The notes beneath the pieces were generated by a model. That model was not told where the DNA came from, did not search any database, and saw only the letters and a program-made list of their open reading frames with translations. A program made the translations under genes and the position numbers. This document shows positions 27,980 to 36,630 of a stretch of DNA of 64,000 nucleotides, in pieces. Each line of letters begins with the position of its first letter. Position 1 is the stretch's first letter. The stretch lies in assembly GCF_014635085.1 (NCBI RefSeq), contig NZ_BMCH01000001.1, forward strand, positions 713,151 through 777,150, read 5' to 3'. This stretch comes from Asaia siamensis. GTDB lineage: Bacteria > Pseudomonadota > Alphaproteobacteria > Acetobacterales > Acetobacteraceae.

Positions 27980-28336
27980 ATGATCAAAAGATCGGAAATA
28001 CAGGACTACGTTCAGCGCCGTTACGGTATCGGCCCCGATTATACTTTCGCGCAATATCCTGATTATGCAGTTTTCCGTCATCCGGGGGACGAGAAATGGT
28101 TCTGTCTGCTTATGACTGTCGCCAAAGACCGGCTCGGTCTCGAGGGAGAAGGGGAGTGTGACCTAATCGACGTCAAATCTCCGCCCATGAAAGTGGATGA
28201 TCTGAGAACCCAGCCCGGATACCGGCCTGCTTATCACATGAACAAGACCCATTGGCTGAGTGTCCTGCTCGACGGCAGGGTCAAGCGAGAAACGCTGTTC
28301 GATCTTATCGATCATAGTTTCGAGCTGACACGGTAA
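27980..28336 (+). CDS. MmcQ/YjbR family protein
   Basis: 118 residues. YGIGPDYTFAQYPDYAVFRH, then KWFCLLMTV, and the C-terminal AYHMNKTHWLSVLLDG motif identify the YjbR family (double-wing DNA-binding fold). The molecular role is unknown across the family. AAAGAAAAAGAAC precedes the ATG, a weak ribosome site. No operon partner. Confidence 0.87.
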   Translation: MIKRSEIQDYVQRRYGIGPDYTFAQYPDYAVFRHPGDEKWFCLLMTVAKDRLGLEGEGECDLIDVKSPPMKVDDLRTQPGYRPAYHMNKTHWLSVLLDGRVKRETLFDLIDHSFELTR

Positions 28337-28401
28337 CTCGCGCGTTCCCAGCTGGGACGCGTCGCGTTCTGATGCAGTTGTTGTGTCGGCTAGCTTACAA
28401 G

Positions 28402-28437
28402 ACTGGCATGCCCCTCGCTGTGAGGGCGCATGCCAGT
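28402..28437. terminator. long hairpin between convergent genes
   Basis: Two-part stem: ACTGGCATGC/GCATGCCAGT outside and CCCTC/GAGGG inside, with one bulged C. No T-run. Between the YjbR-family gene and gntP; a transcription stop or mRNA-protecting structure. Confidence 0.6.
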
Positions 28438-28452
28438 GAGCAGGATGATCCG

Positions 28453-29793
28453 TCAGATCACCATTGAAGCCATCAGGCAGAAGCCGAGGCCGAGGAAGGC
28501 AATCAGGGTTTCGATAACGCACCAGGTCTTGATGGTCTGGGGCACGGTCAGGCCCAGATATTCCTTGATCTGCCAGAAGCCTGCATCGTTCATCGGGCCG
28601 AAAGCGACCGATCCGGCGCCGGTGACGAGCACCATGAGCTCAGGCGAGACGCCGTGGCTCTTGAGCAGGATGGGACCTGCGATGCTCGATGCCGTGCTCA
28701 TGGCAACCGTGGCAGAACCGCAGGCAACGCGAACGATGACGGCCAGAAGCCAGCCCAGCACCAGAATGGGCACATTGAAGTCCAGTGCCGTGTCGGTGAT
28801 GACCTTGGACACACCGCTATCGACCAGCTCACGCCCGAAGCCGCCGCCCGCGCCGACCAGCAGCATGATAAGCGCGGTCGGGCCAAGGCACTCATTGGTG
28901 AACTTCAGAATGGTGTCGCGCGAGAAGCCGCGGGCGAGACCCAGCACATAGAAGGAGAGAATGACGGCCAGAACCAGGGCGATATCGGTATTGCCCACGA
29001 AATGCAGCGCCGTGTTGAGGCTCGTACCGGGGGCGGAAACGCGATCGGCAATCGAGGCGATCAGCATCAGAACCACGGGTGAGAGAATCGTGAAAACTGT
29101 GATGCCAAAACCGGGCATGTTCTTCGGCGGTTCGCGATTGACGAATTGCTCCGCCAGCGGGTTTTCCTCGGTCAGGGGAACACGCGGCGCGATGAACCGG
29201 GCATAAAGCGGCCCTGCAATAATCGCGATCGGCGTGCCGATCAGGATGCCGAGAAAGATCGTGTGGCCCGTATTGGCGTGATAGGCCGAGAGCGCCAACA
29301 GCGTCGCCGGGTGGGGCGGGATCATGGCATGGGTGACGGAAAGAGCCGCGCCCATAGGCAGAGCAACACGCAAAAGCGGCGTATCGGTACGCGCCGCAAG
29401 CACGAAGGCGAGCGGGATCAGCAGCACGAAGCCGACTTCGAAGAAGACCGGCAGACCGATCAGCAGACCAATGACCATCATGGCCCAGTCGACGCGCGAT
29501 CGTCCGGCCCAACTCGATATGGTCAGGGCAATCCTGTCTGCGCCGCCAGACTCCGCCAGCATCTTGCCCAGCATGGTGCCGAGCGCGATGACGGTGCCGA
29601 CATGGCCCAGAACATGGCCAGCGCCCTCTTCGAAGGATTTGACGACCTTGTCGGCAGGCATACCGGCGGCAAGCGCCAGAGCCAGCGAGGTCGTGAAGAG
29701 GACAATGAAGGGGTTGAGCCTGAAATAGGCGATGAGAACGACGATCGCGAGGATCGCGGCCGTGGCGAGGGAGATGGCAAATAGCGCAGACAT
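28453..29793 (-). CDS. gntP: GntP-family gluconate/organic-acid permease
   Basis: 446 residues from ATG 29793, with about 12 membrane helices along the whole chain. The family pattern is clear: FVVLLI-like helices with NPFIVLFTTSLALALAAGMP, VGTVIALGTMLGKMLAESGG, and MIPPHPATLLALSAYHANTG. GntP members import gluconate and related sugar acids by proton symport, fitting an acetic acid bacterium that makes gluconate in the periplasm. No gluconate kinase is adjacent. Confidence 0.92.
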   Translation of the reverse strand: MSALFAISLATAAILAIVVLIAYFRLNPFIVLFTTSLALALAAGMPADKVVKSFEEGAGHVLGHVGTVIALGTMLGKMLAESGGADRIALTISSWAGRSRVDWAMMVIGLLIGLPVFFEVGFVLLIPLAFVLAARTDTPLLRVALPMGAALSVTHAMIPPHPATLLALSAYHANTGHTIFLGILIGTPIAIIAGPLYARFIAPRVPLTEENPLAEQFVNREPPKNMPGFGITVFTILSPVVLMLIASIADRVSAPGTSLNTALHFVGNTDIALVLAVILSFYVLGLARGFSRDTILKFTNECLGPTALIMLLVGAGGGFGRELVDSGVSKVITDTALDFNVPILVLGWLLAVIVRVACGSATVAMSTASSIAGPILLKSHGVSPELMVLVTGAGSVAFGPMNDAGFWQIKEYLGLTVPQTIKTWCVIETLIAFLGLGFCLMASMVI

Positions 29794-30103
29794 GGCGTGA
29801 TCTCGGGACCGGAAACGGATTTCTGTCAACGTGTTGAGACGCGTCTGATGTTCACATATTGGGCAGAAATCTTACAAGCCGCGTCAGGGCTGGTCCGGCG
29901 CCAAAAAAATCTGGATCGATCCAACCCTTCCGAAAGCCGTGAAACGAGTCGCGATGGTCGGCAGGCATGGCGCCCCGGCCTGAACCGGACTATGCAAAAG
30001 GATCATTTCGCTTCTGGCGCCGCGTCATGTCTCTTTTTCTGTCAGGTGGTTTCTCTCACCCCGAAAGAGCCGGGGGCGCCAAGACCGAACAGGGAGATCT
30101 GGC
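29794..30103. other. intergenic region between divergent genes
   Basis: 310 nt between gntP and the dienelactone-hydrolase gene. It should contain both promoters. TTGACA is present on the minus strand near 29820, but no matching -10 box is clear. No gene seen. Confidence 0.45.
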
Positions 30104-30853
30104 ATGCTGATTCGCACCGACGAGAAAGCGGATATCGACACCCCGACCGGCAAGATGCGCGTGCATCTGTTCCGTCCCACAAAAGAGGGGCGCTTCCCGG
30201 CCATTCTGCTGTTTTCGGAAATCTATCAGGTAACGGCGCCGATCGAGCGTCTGGCCGCCATGATTGCGGGGCAGGGTTATCTGGTGGCTGTTCCCGAAGT
30301 CTATCACGAATACGAGGCGGCGGGCTGCGTTCTGGCCTATGACAAGCCCGGCACGGATCGGGGCAACGAGCTGAAATACACCAAGCCTGTCGGGCAGTTC
30401 GACAGCGACAATGTCGCGTTGATCGACTGGCTGCGCGGCCATGAGGCATGCAGCGGCCGCTTCGGGGCTTTCGGTGTCTGCCTCGGGGGGCATCTCGCCT
30501 TTCGCGCGGCGCTGAACCCGGCCATTGAGGCGACTGGCTGTTTCTACGCGACCGATCTGCACACCGGCACGCTGGGCGGTGAGCGCCATGACGGTACGCT
30601 AGCCCGTGCTGCAGAGATCAAAGGCGAGATCATGATGGTCTGGGGCCGTCATGATCCGCATGTGCCCTATGAGGGCCGTCGCCAGATCCGCGATGCGCTG
30701 GAGCAGGCGGAAGTGGCGCTTGAATGGCACGAAGTTGATGGCCAGCATGCCTTCCTGCGCGACGGAGCCCCTCGTTTTGACGCGGCGCTGTTCCTGCAGG
30801 GCATGAGCTGGACCAATGCGCTTTTCCAGCGCGTCTTCATGGCGCAGCCCTGA
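30104..30853 (+). CDS. dienelactone hydrolase family protein
   Basis: 249 residues, alpha/beta hydrolase. Nucleophile Cys in FGVCLGGHLAF (the DLH family uses Cys), Asp in WGRHDPHVPYEG, and His in VDGQHAFLRDG, so the triad is complete. Opening sequence VHLFRPTKEGRFPAILLFSE is typical. The natural substrate is unknown; aromatic-degradation genes are absent, so a housekeeping ester or lactone role is more likely. The MFS gene begins 3 nt after the stop. Confidence 0.88.
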   Translation: MLIRTDEKADIDTPTGKMRVHLFRPTKEGRFPAILLFSEIYQVTAPIERLAAMIAGQGYLVAVPEVYHEYEAAGCVLAYDKPGTDRGNELKYTKPVGQFDSDNVALIDWLRGHEACSGRFGAFGVCLGGHLAFRAALNPAIEATGCFYATDLHTGTLGGERHDGTLARAAEIKGEIMMVWGRHDPHVPYEGRRQIRDALEQAEVALEWHEVDGQHAFLRDGAPRFDAALFLQGMSWTNALFQRVFMAQP

Positions 30854-30856
30854 GCG

Positions 30857-32221
30857 ATGGCCATGGTGCAGCACGGTGAGGGGCTTTACGGCTGGGAACG
30901 CGCCAAGGCGATGCTCGCCGTTGCGCTTGCCGTGCTGCTCTCTGTTCTTGATTATGCCGTGGCCAATGTCGCTTTGCCGAGCATTGCCCATGACCTGAAT
31001 ATTGCCTCGTCGCAGTCGATCTGGGTCATCAATGCCTATCAGCTGGCGTCATTATCGATGCTGCTGCCCCTGGCTTCTCTTGGCGCGCGCATCGGCTTTG
31101 CGCGCATGTGTCGGGTGGGTATTGCGATCTTCCTCGTGGCGTCCGTGCTATGCGCCCTGTCTCACAGCCTGCTCGAACTGGCTCTGGCCCGCGCTCTTCA
31201 GGGGGTTGGTGGGGCCAGTATCATGAGCGTGGCGATCGCGCTTATCCGCTTCATCTATCCCAAGGAAGCGCTCGGCAAGGGCCTCGCTCTCAACGGGCTG
31301 ATTATTGGTACCGGGGTGGCGCTCGGTCCGACAGTGGGCTCCCTGGTCATGTCAGTGGCTGACTGGCCGTGGATTTTCTGGATCAATGTGCCGCTTGGGC
31401 TGTTTGCTCTTGGCATGGCCAGTTTCGCCCTGCCGGTGACACCGCGTTCGGAGAAGGCGGTTGATCTCGCTGCAATCTGTCTGACGGTCGCGGCCTTTAC
31501 CTTCACGGTGATCGGCGTTGATGATCTGGTGCATGGCGGGCTCTTCAGCGCCTTGGCGCTGTCTGGCATCGGCATGGCCTGCTGGCTGGCCCTGCTGCGG
31601 CATCAACGGGGAAGCAGCGAGCCGGTCGTGCCCGTCGATCTGCTAGGCGTGCCGTCTTTCCTGATCGCTTTTATTGTCGGTATGACCGGTTTTGTTGCGT
31701 CGAATTTCTTCATCATTGCCATGCCGTTTACGCTGGAAACGGTATTTCAGCGTCCCGTGACCGTGACGGGTTTTCTGATTACGCCCTGGGCCGTGGGCGT
31801 GGCCAGCATGTCGTTCCTGATCGGACGCTGGGCGGACAGGATACCGGCAGCGCAGCTTTCGAGCCTTGGTCTTGCCATAACGGGATGCGGCTTTGCCCTG
31901 TTGTGGATGCTGCCGAACGATGCGTCCAATTTCGACATCATCTGGCGTACCTGGCTTGCGGGCTCGGGTTTTGGCATGTTTCAGCCCCCCAATAATCGCG
32001 TCATGATGCTTGCAGCCCCCCGTGGCCGCGAGGGGAGTGCCAGCGGTCTTGTTTCAGTCGCCCGGCTTGGCGGGCAGACGCTGGGCGCGCTGCTGGTGGC
32101 GAGCGTCTTTCGTTTCAGCACCCATGCCTCAACGCTTTGCCTGCTTTGTGCGATGATCATTGCATGGCTCGGCGCCGGTCTCAGTCTCGGGCGGACGCTA
32201 CGGCTCGGTTCCAAGCGCTGA
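30857..32221 (+). CDS. MFS multidrug efflux transporter (DHA2, 14-helix type)
   Basis: 454 residues with about 14 membrane helices. Early motif DYAVANVALPSIAHDL is the D-xx-xVNVALP signature of the EmrB/QacA family, followed by WVINAYQLASLSMLLPLASL and LIIGTGVALGPTVGSL (motif C of antiporters). It should export organic compounds against protons. It is coupled to the hydrolase gene; no EmrA-like periplasmic adaptor is present. Confidence 0.9.
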   Translation: MAMVQHGEGLYGWERAKAMLAVALAVLLSVLDYAVANVALPSIAHDLNIASSQSIWVINAYQLASLSMLLPLASLGARIGFARMCRVGIAIFLVASVLCALSHSLLELALARALQGVGGASIMSVAIALIRFIYPKEALGKGLALNGLIIGTGVALGPTVGSLVMSVADWPWIFWINVPLGLFALGMASFALPVTPRSEKAVDLAAICLTVAAFTFTVIGVDDLVHGGLFSALALSGIGMACWLALLRHQRGSSEPVVPVDLLGVPSFLIAFIVGMTGFVASNFFIIAMPFTLETVFQRPVTVTGFLITPWAVGVASMSFLIGRWADRIPAAQLSSLGLAITGCGFALLWMLPNDASNFDIIWRTWLAGSGFGMFQPPNNRVMMLAAPRGREGSASGLVSVARLGGQTLGALLVASVFRFSTHASTLCLLCAMIIAWLGAGLSLGRTLRLGSKR

Positions 32222-32316
32222 TCGCTCAGCTGTGAGGCGCCTTCCCGTCTGTGGCCGGGCTAGGATGGCACCCTGACCGGGTATGACCGGCGGATGAGAA
32301 GGAAAGAAGCACGTCA

Positions 32317-32841
32317 ATGAATGGCCTTGTGCGTCGCGCCAAGATATTTGCGACCAGAGCCCATGCCTCGATCGGGCAGAAACGCAAATATGACGGCCAG
32401 GATTATATCGTTCACCCTGAGGCAGTGGCGCTGATCGTGGCGACAGCGGGTGGACGGCCCGAGGCGGTCGCTGCGGCCTGGCTTCATGACGTCGTTGAAG
32501 ACACACCCGTTACCCAGGCCGAGATCGACACCGTCTTCGGTTCCGATGTCGGGAGTCTTGTCGAGATGCTGACCGATGTGAGCCGCCCCGAGGATGGTAA
32601 CCGCGAGACGCGCAAGGCGATTGACCGGGCCCATTCGGCACGGGCGAGTGCCGAGGGACAGACGATCAAGCTGGCTGATCTGCTGGACAATGCCCGTTCG
32701 ATCATCCGTCACGACAAGGATTTCGCCGTGACGTTCCTGCGCGAGATGAAGCAGCTCATGCCGCTTCTGACGAAGGGAGATCGCAGGCTTCATCGCGAAC
32801 TCGGCGACGTGCTGGATGCCTGGGAAAAATCACGGTCATGA
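32317..32841 (+). CDS. stand-alone SpoT-type HD phosphohydrolase (MESH1-like)
   Basis: 174 residues, one HD domain with no synthetase or TGS domain. IVHPEAVALI, WLHDVVEDTPV (the HD pair and ED diad) and KLADLLDNARSI match the (p)ppGpp hydrolase domain of SpoT and small alarmone hydrolases. It may remove the 3'-diphosphate of ppGpp or a related nucleotide. The ATGA at 32838-32841 joins it to a nucleotidyltransferase, which hints at a shared nucleotide. Different from the usual full-length Rel/SpoT, which must be encoded elsewhere. Confidence 0.85.
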   Translation: MNGLVRRAKIFATRAHASIGQKRKYDGQDYIVHPEAVALIVATAGGRPEAVAAAWLHDVVEDTPVTQAEIDTVFGSDVGSLVEMLTDVSRPEDGNRETRKAIDRAHSARASAEGQTIKLADLLDNARSIIRHDKDFAVTFLREMKQLMPLLTKGDRRLHRELGDVLDAWEKSRS

Positions 32842-33830
32842 CACCCGTCATTCGCATGGTGGCGGGATCGCATCTCTATGGCACCGATACGCCTGCTTCT
32901 GATACCGATCTCAAGGCAGTCTTTCTGCCCTCGGCACGCGATATCCTGCTGCAATCCTGTCAGGATGTCGTTGTGACGCAGCGTGAAAAGACTCACGGCG
33001 AGCGTAACCAGGCTGGTGAAGTCGACGAAACCGGCTTCTCGCTCCACCGCTTTCTCGATTTTCTCGGGCAGGGCCAGATTGTTGCGCTCGATATGGTTTT
33101 TACGCCTCCTGAATTCTGGCTGGAGGAGCCGCATCCTGTCTGGCATCGCATTGTTGGCTCCCGTCTTTCGCTGATCGGGCTGAGTACGGCGAGTTTTCTG
33201 GGCTATTGCCGTGCCCATGCAGAGCGCAATGGCGCGCGCGGTGCGCGACTGGCAGAGTTGACTCAGATGGCACGCTTCCTAGGAGAGGAGCGCGCCTCTC
33301 ATGGGGGCGCCGGGCGTCTGGAAGATATCGAGACAAGGCTGCGCGATTTTATCGCCACCTCGAATTTCGCGCATACGGCAATCGTCATGATCGATCAGCC
33401 GGGCCCTAACGGGGCTGTTGCGCATCTGAGCTGTGCCGGGCGCAAGACGCCTTTCAGGACGAAGCTGAGTGACGCGGAGGCACTTCTGGCTCGTGCTGCA
33501 GCGAGCTACGGGGCCCGCGCCAATGCGTCCAGCAACGGTTCAGACGGGAAAGCGCTCAGCCATGCGTTGAGGGTGGGCTATCAGACCAGGGAATTGCTGA
33601 GCACGGGTCATATCACCTTTCCAAGGCCCGAGGCCGACCATCTGCGTGCGATCAAAGGAGGGAAAGTGAGTGCTGAGTGCGTTGGTCAGGAACTCGAAGC
33701 TCTGCTGATAGAGATCGAACGTCTTGCAGACTCGACCTCATTCGTCGGCGTCGAACCCGATCGTGCTCTAAGAGACGATCTCATCTGTCATACGTACAAA
33801 AATGCTATCTTCGAGTTGGAAAAAATTTAA
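32838..33830 (+). CDS. RlaP/YcgL-like nucleotidyltransferase (DNA polymerase beta superfamily)
   Basis: 330 residues. The catalytic loop is at the N-terminus: GSHLYGTDTPASDTDLKAVF gives the G-S ... D-x-D metal site. The following VDETGFSLHRFLDFLGQGQI and ALDMVF fit the group of proteins annotated as predicted nucleotidyltransferases (RlaP group, known next to RNA ligases and in phages). The C-terminal half is helical with repeated Ala. No RNA ligase is adjacent; the partner here is the HD hydrolase, overlapping by 4 nt. Function not established. Confidence 0.72.
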   Translation: MTPVIRMVAGSHLYGTDTPASDTDLKAVFLPSARDILLQSCQDVVVTQREKTHGERNQAGEVDETGFSLHRFLDFLGQGQIVALDMVFTPPEFWLEEPHPVWHRIVGSRLSLIGLSTASFLGYCRAHAERNGARGARLAELTQMARFLGEERASHGGAGRLEDIETRLRDFIATSNFAHTAIVMIDQPGPNGAVAHLSCAGRKTPFRTKLSDAEALLARAAASYGARANASSNGSDGKALSHALRVGYQTRELLSTGHITFPRPEADHLRAIKGGKVSAECVGQELEALLIEIERLADSTSFVGVEPDRALRDDLICHTYKNAIFELEKI

Positions 33831-33871
33831 CTTATATAGTTTAATTATGTGTTTATAGGATTCATGATCCT
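33826..33871. repeat. two inverted repeats in an AT-rich spacer
   Basis: TTTAACT-TATAT-AGTTTAA (33826-33844, 6 of 7 pairs) overlaps the nucleotidyltransferase stop; AGGAT-TCATG-ATCCT (33857-33871) is perfect. They lie just upstream of the orphan gene and could be operators or parts of a processing/terminator signal. Confidence 0.5.
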
Positions 33872-33903
33872 GTTATGTGTTGTGTAAGTAATTGGAGAAA
33901 CTT

Positions 33904-34206
33904 ATGGTCATAAATGGAAATTTTCTTGTCCCGGGCGAAAAGTACCTGATGAAAATATGGACCGGGCTGAGCAGTGAGGTTTTTAAAAAGACGGAGGAAG
34001 TAACCTTCGTTGGATATATCTTCGATGGTCTACCGGTTCTCGGAAAGTCTTTCGCAATGAAAGATCTGGTGCCGGGCAAAAACCAGAAAGCCTATATGCT
34101 CGCGTTAGATGGCCAATACATTGTGATCGGCGCTCCCGTTCACAATGGGATCTGGGCGACAGATGAGGGAGACAGGGTCACATTCTCCACATTGGCGAGC
34201 AACTGA
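33904..34206 (+). CDS. orphan small protein
   Basis: 100 residues from ATG 33904, with GGAG 6-9 nt upstream (the frame also opens at a TTG 12 nt earlier). No family is recognised. The sequence has a beta-rich look (EVTFVGYIFDGLPVLG, YIVIGAPVHNGIW), no signal peptide and no Cys. Codons and flanking DNA are AT-richer than the neighbours, suggesting transfer. It follows the HD/nucleotidyltransferase pair by 73 nt on the same strand. Confidence 0.6.
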   Translation: MVINGNFLVPGEKYLMKIWTGLSSEVFKKTEEVTFVGYIFDGLPVLGKSFAMKDLVPGKNQKAYMLALDGQYIVIGAPVHNGIWATDEGDRVTFSTLASN

Positions 34207-34225
34207 GAGAATAACCCTATTGCGG

Positions 34226-34867
34226 CTAGGGCAAGATACGACACAATCTTGTCTCTCTGGTCGTCTTGCCTTCCAGTTCCATGGTCGTCGGTAGCGTGGC
34301 GGAACTGAGGATGTCGATGCCGTCTTTGGGGGCATAAGGGCGGCCGGGGTCGGCCATCCAGACTTCCATGTCCTGAGCGCAGCGGCGCAGCCAGGGAATG
34401 ATGCGGTCCGCCATCGGCTGATTGTAGCAGACATCCCCGCAGAGCAGCAGATCGACGGGGGGAACCTTGCCAATCTGATCGCCATGGAGCGGCGTCACGC
34501 GCAGCCCGTTCAGTGTTGCGTTGAGTTGGGCGGCGTCGAGGGCGAGAGGATCGATGTCATTGACCAGCACCTCGCTCGCGCCGGCTTTTGCGCAGGCAAG
34601 CCCGGCAAGACCACCGCCACAGGCAAAATCGAGCACACGCTTGTCGCGAACGCTTTCGGGATGATCGAGAATCCAGCGTGCGAGAAGCTGGCTGCCAGGC
34701 CAGGCAAAGGCCCAAAAGGGCGGTTCGATATTCATCTCGGCTAGATGGGATTCGGTTGCCTGCCAGATCGGGGTGATTTCGGTTGCCAGATGAAGGCGCA
34801 GCTCAGGAACGAGAGGGGCGGTCTCGATGGACGTCTGGCTGACAATGAAAGCGGCAGGGTCTTTCAT
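34226..34867 (-). CDS. protein lysine methyltransferase, ETF-beta (METTL20) type
   Basis: 213 residues. Class I SAM methyltransferase: motif I VLDFACGGGLAGLACAKAGA, motif II NDIDPLALDAA, and post-I LCGDVCYN. PPFWAFAWPGSQLLARW and the late MADPGRPYAP are shared with the bacterial homologues of ETF-beta lysine methyltransferase; PrmA is a more distant option. It overlaps ubiA by ATGA (ubiA upstream). Confidence 0.8.
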   Translation of the reverse strand: MKDPAAFIVSQTSIETAPLVPELRLHLATEITPIWQATESHLAEMNIEPPFWAFAWPGSQLLARWILDHPESVRDKRVLDFACGGGLAGLACAKAGASEVLVNDIDPLALDAAQLNATLNGLRVTPLHGDQIGKVPPVDLLLCGDVCYNQPMADRIIPWLRRCAQDMEVWMADPGRPYAPKDGIDILSSATLPTTMELEGKTTRETRLCRILP

Positions 34868-35814
34868 GAGAAACTGCGCCCGAGAATGAAGGCGAGGGCC
34901 AGCACGAGACCGAAGGGCACGTTCTGACGAAACAGTTTCAGGCAGAGAGCCGGATTGTGGATATCAAGCCGTGTGATTTGTGTCAGGAGGATCAGACTCG
35001 CGAAGGCGGCGACGGGCCAGGCCGACCAGTGCAGATGGCCAAAAGCCATGGCTGCGGCGAAAAGCACGATTGCGCCCCCATAGCAGCTTGCAATGAAACC
35101 TCGCGCCTTCGAGGCCCAGAGACGAGAGGTTGAGCGCACGCCTATACGGGCATCGTCATCCATGTCCTGAAAGCCGTAGATCGTGTCAAAACCGAGCTGC
35201 CAGATGATCGTGCCCGCGTAAAGCAGGGCACAGACCCAATCGACATGTCCGGCGCTCGCGGCGTAGCCCATGGGCGCGCCGAAGCCGAATGTGAAACCCA
35301 TGACAAGCTGCGGCCACCAGGTGACACGTTTCGCGGCTGGATAGAGACCGACCAGAAGCAGGGCCAGAGGCGCCAGCGCCCAGCAGATGAGCGGCAACTG
35401 GAAAAGGACAAGCGCGCCGATCAGCAGGAGAGCCGCCAGAAATGCGAGTGCCTGTTTGACCGAAAGGCGTCCGCTCGCCAGAGGACGCCCTGCGGTGCGG
35501 GCGACCTGCGCATCGATCTTGCGATCCCAGATGTCGTTCACGACGCAGCCCGCCGAGCGCATGGCCAGAGAGCCGATGGCGAAAAGCAGGATCAGCACCG
35601 CCCGGTGCAAAGGCGTCGTGCCCTGTGCAAGTTCGATGCCCCAGATCCCGGGCAGAAGCAAAAGCCATGTTCCGACAGGGCGGTCCAGACGTGCCAGCAG
35701 CACATACGGGCGCAATCCCTCCGGCAGACGGGCAACCCAGCCGTGAGCGCGGATATCGGTATGGGCTGCGGTCTGACGTATCATTAGGGTCTCCGTGTCG
35801 TCATGACGGTTCAT
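34864..35814 (-). CDS. ubiA: 4-hydroxybenzoate polyprenyltransferase
   Basis: Up to 316 residues; an in-frame ATG 30 nt further in (35784) is an equally good start. Integral membrane enzyme that attaches the polyprenyl tail to 4-hydroxybenzoate in ubiquinone synthesis. The two Asp-rich diphosphate sites are present: VVNDIWDRKID and GFQDMDDDARIG. About eight membrane helices. The polyprenyl synthase at 55.9 kb would supply the tail. Confidence 0.95.
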   Translation of the reverse strand: MNRHDDTETLMIRQTAAHTDIRAHGWVARLPEGLRPYVLLARLDRPVGTWLLLLPGIWGIELAQGTTPLHRAVLILLFAIGSLAMRSAGCVVNDIWDRKIDAQVARTAGRPLASGRLSVKQALAFLAALLLIGALVLFQLPLICWALAPLALLLVGLYPAAKRVTWWPQLVMGFTFGFGAPMGYAASAGHVDWVCALLYAGTIIWQLGFDTIYGFQDMDDDARIGVRSTSRLWASKARGFIASCYGGAIVLFAAAMAFGHLHWSAWPVAAFASLILLTQITRLDIHNPALCLKLFRQNVPFGLVLALAFILGRSFS

Positions 35815-35859
35815 TGCGTCTATGAGGGTCGAACGTCAATCACGCATCAAGAGGGTCTC

Positions 35860-36576
35860 ATGCAGGACGCGCCCCGGCTATATCTCGATCTGCCATTTCC
35901 GCCCCAGGGCGAGGGGGTGGCGCTCGATGCGGATCAGATGCGCTATCTGGCCACGGTGCTGCGCCTGCAGAATGGCGATACGGTTCATGTCTTCAACGAG
36001 GCAGCCGGGGAATGGGAGGCTCGTCTCGAGATCCAGCGCAAGGACAGGGGGCAGGCGCTTCTTGTTGCGCAGGTCAGGGCGCCCGAGCAGCCGATCGGGC
36101 CGGTGCTGGTTTTTGCCCCGCTCAAGCGTGATGCCACCCATCTCGTTCTGCGCATGGGGACCGAAATGGGGGTGACACGATTCTGTCCAGTGATCACCGA
36201 GCGCACGAATACCCACAGAATCAATGCCGAGCGTTTTCGTGCCATCGCCATCGAGGCGGCAGAACAATGTGAGCGGCTCGACATTCCCCTTATTGATCCG
36301 CTCAGGCCGCTCACTCAGCTTCTGGCCGAATGGCAGGGAAGCAGAGCGCTTTACGCTGGGCTGGAACGACAGGAAAGCGAAAGCGTTGGTGTGGTACCGG
36401 GTGATTACGGACTGCTCATCGGGCCGGAGGGTGGTTTTTCCGAAACCGAGCGTCGTTTGTTGAATACCCATGAGGCGATTATTCCGATTTCGCTCGGAAA
36501 ACGCATATTGAGGGCCGATACCGCAGTTGTTGCAGGACTTGCCCAGTTGGCGTTTCGCTCCTCACAGTCCATATAG
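35860..36576 (+). CDS. rsmE: 16S rRNA (uracil-1498-N3) methyltransferase
   Basis: 238 residues from ATG 35860 with GAGGG upstream. PUA-like N-terminus (DQMRYLATVLRLQNGD) and a knotted SPOUT domain: LIGPEGGFSETE, then ISLGKRILRADTAVVAGL. Modifies U1498 of 16S rRNA. The frame is open 57 nt further 5', but that overlaps the ubiA start region. Divergent from ubiA, next to gshA. Confidence 0.95.
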   Translation: MQDAPRLYLDLPFPPQGEGVALDADQMRYLATVLRLQNGDTVHVFNEAAGEWEARLEIQRKDRGQALLVAQVRAPEQPIGPVLVFAPLKRDATHLVLRMGTEMGVTRFCPVITERTNTHRINAERFRAIAIEAAEQCERLDIPLIDPLRPLTQLLAEWQGSRALYAGLERQESESVGVVPGDYGLLIGPEGGFSETERRLLNTHEAIIPISLGKRILRADTAVVAGLAQLAFRSSQSI

Positions 36577-36630
36577 GACGAAACTCATCAGTTTCTTTTT
36601 CCAGACACCCCTGAGGCTCCAGTAACGCCC

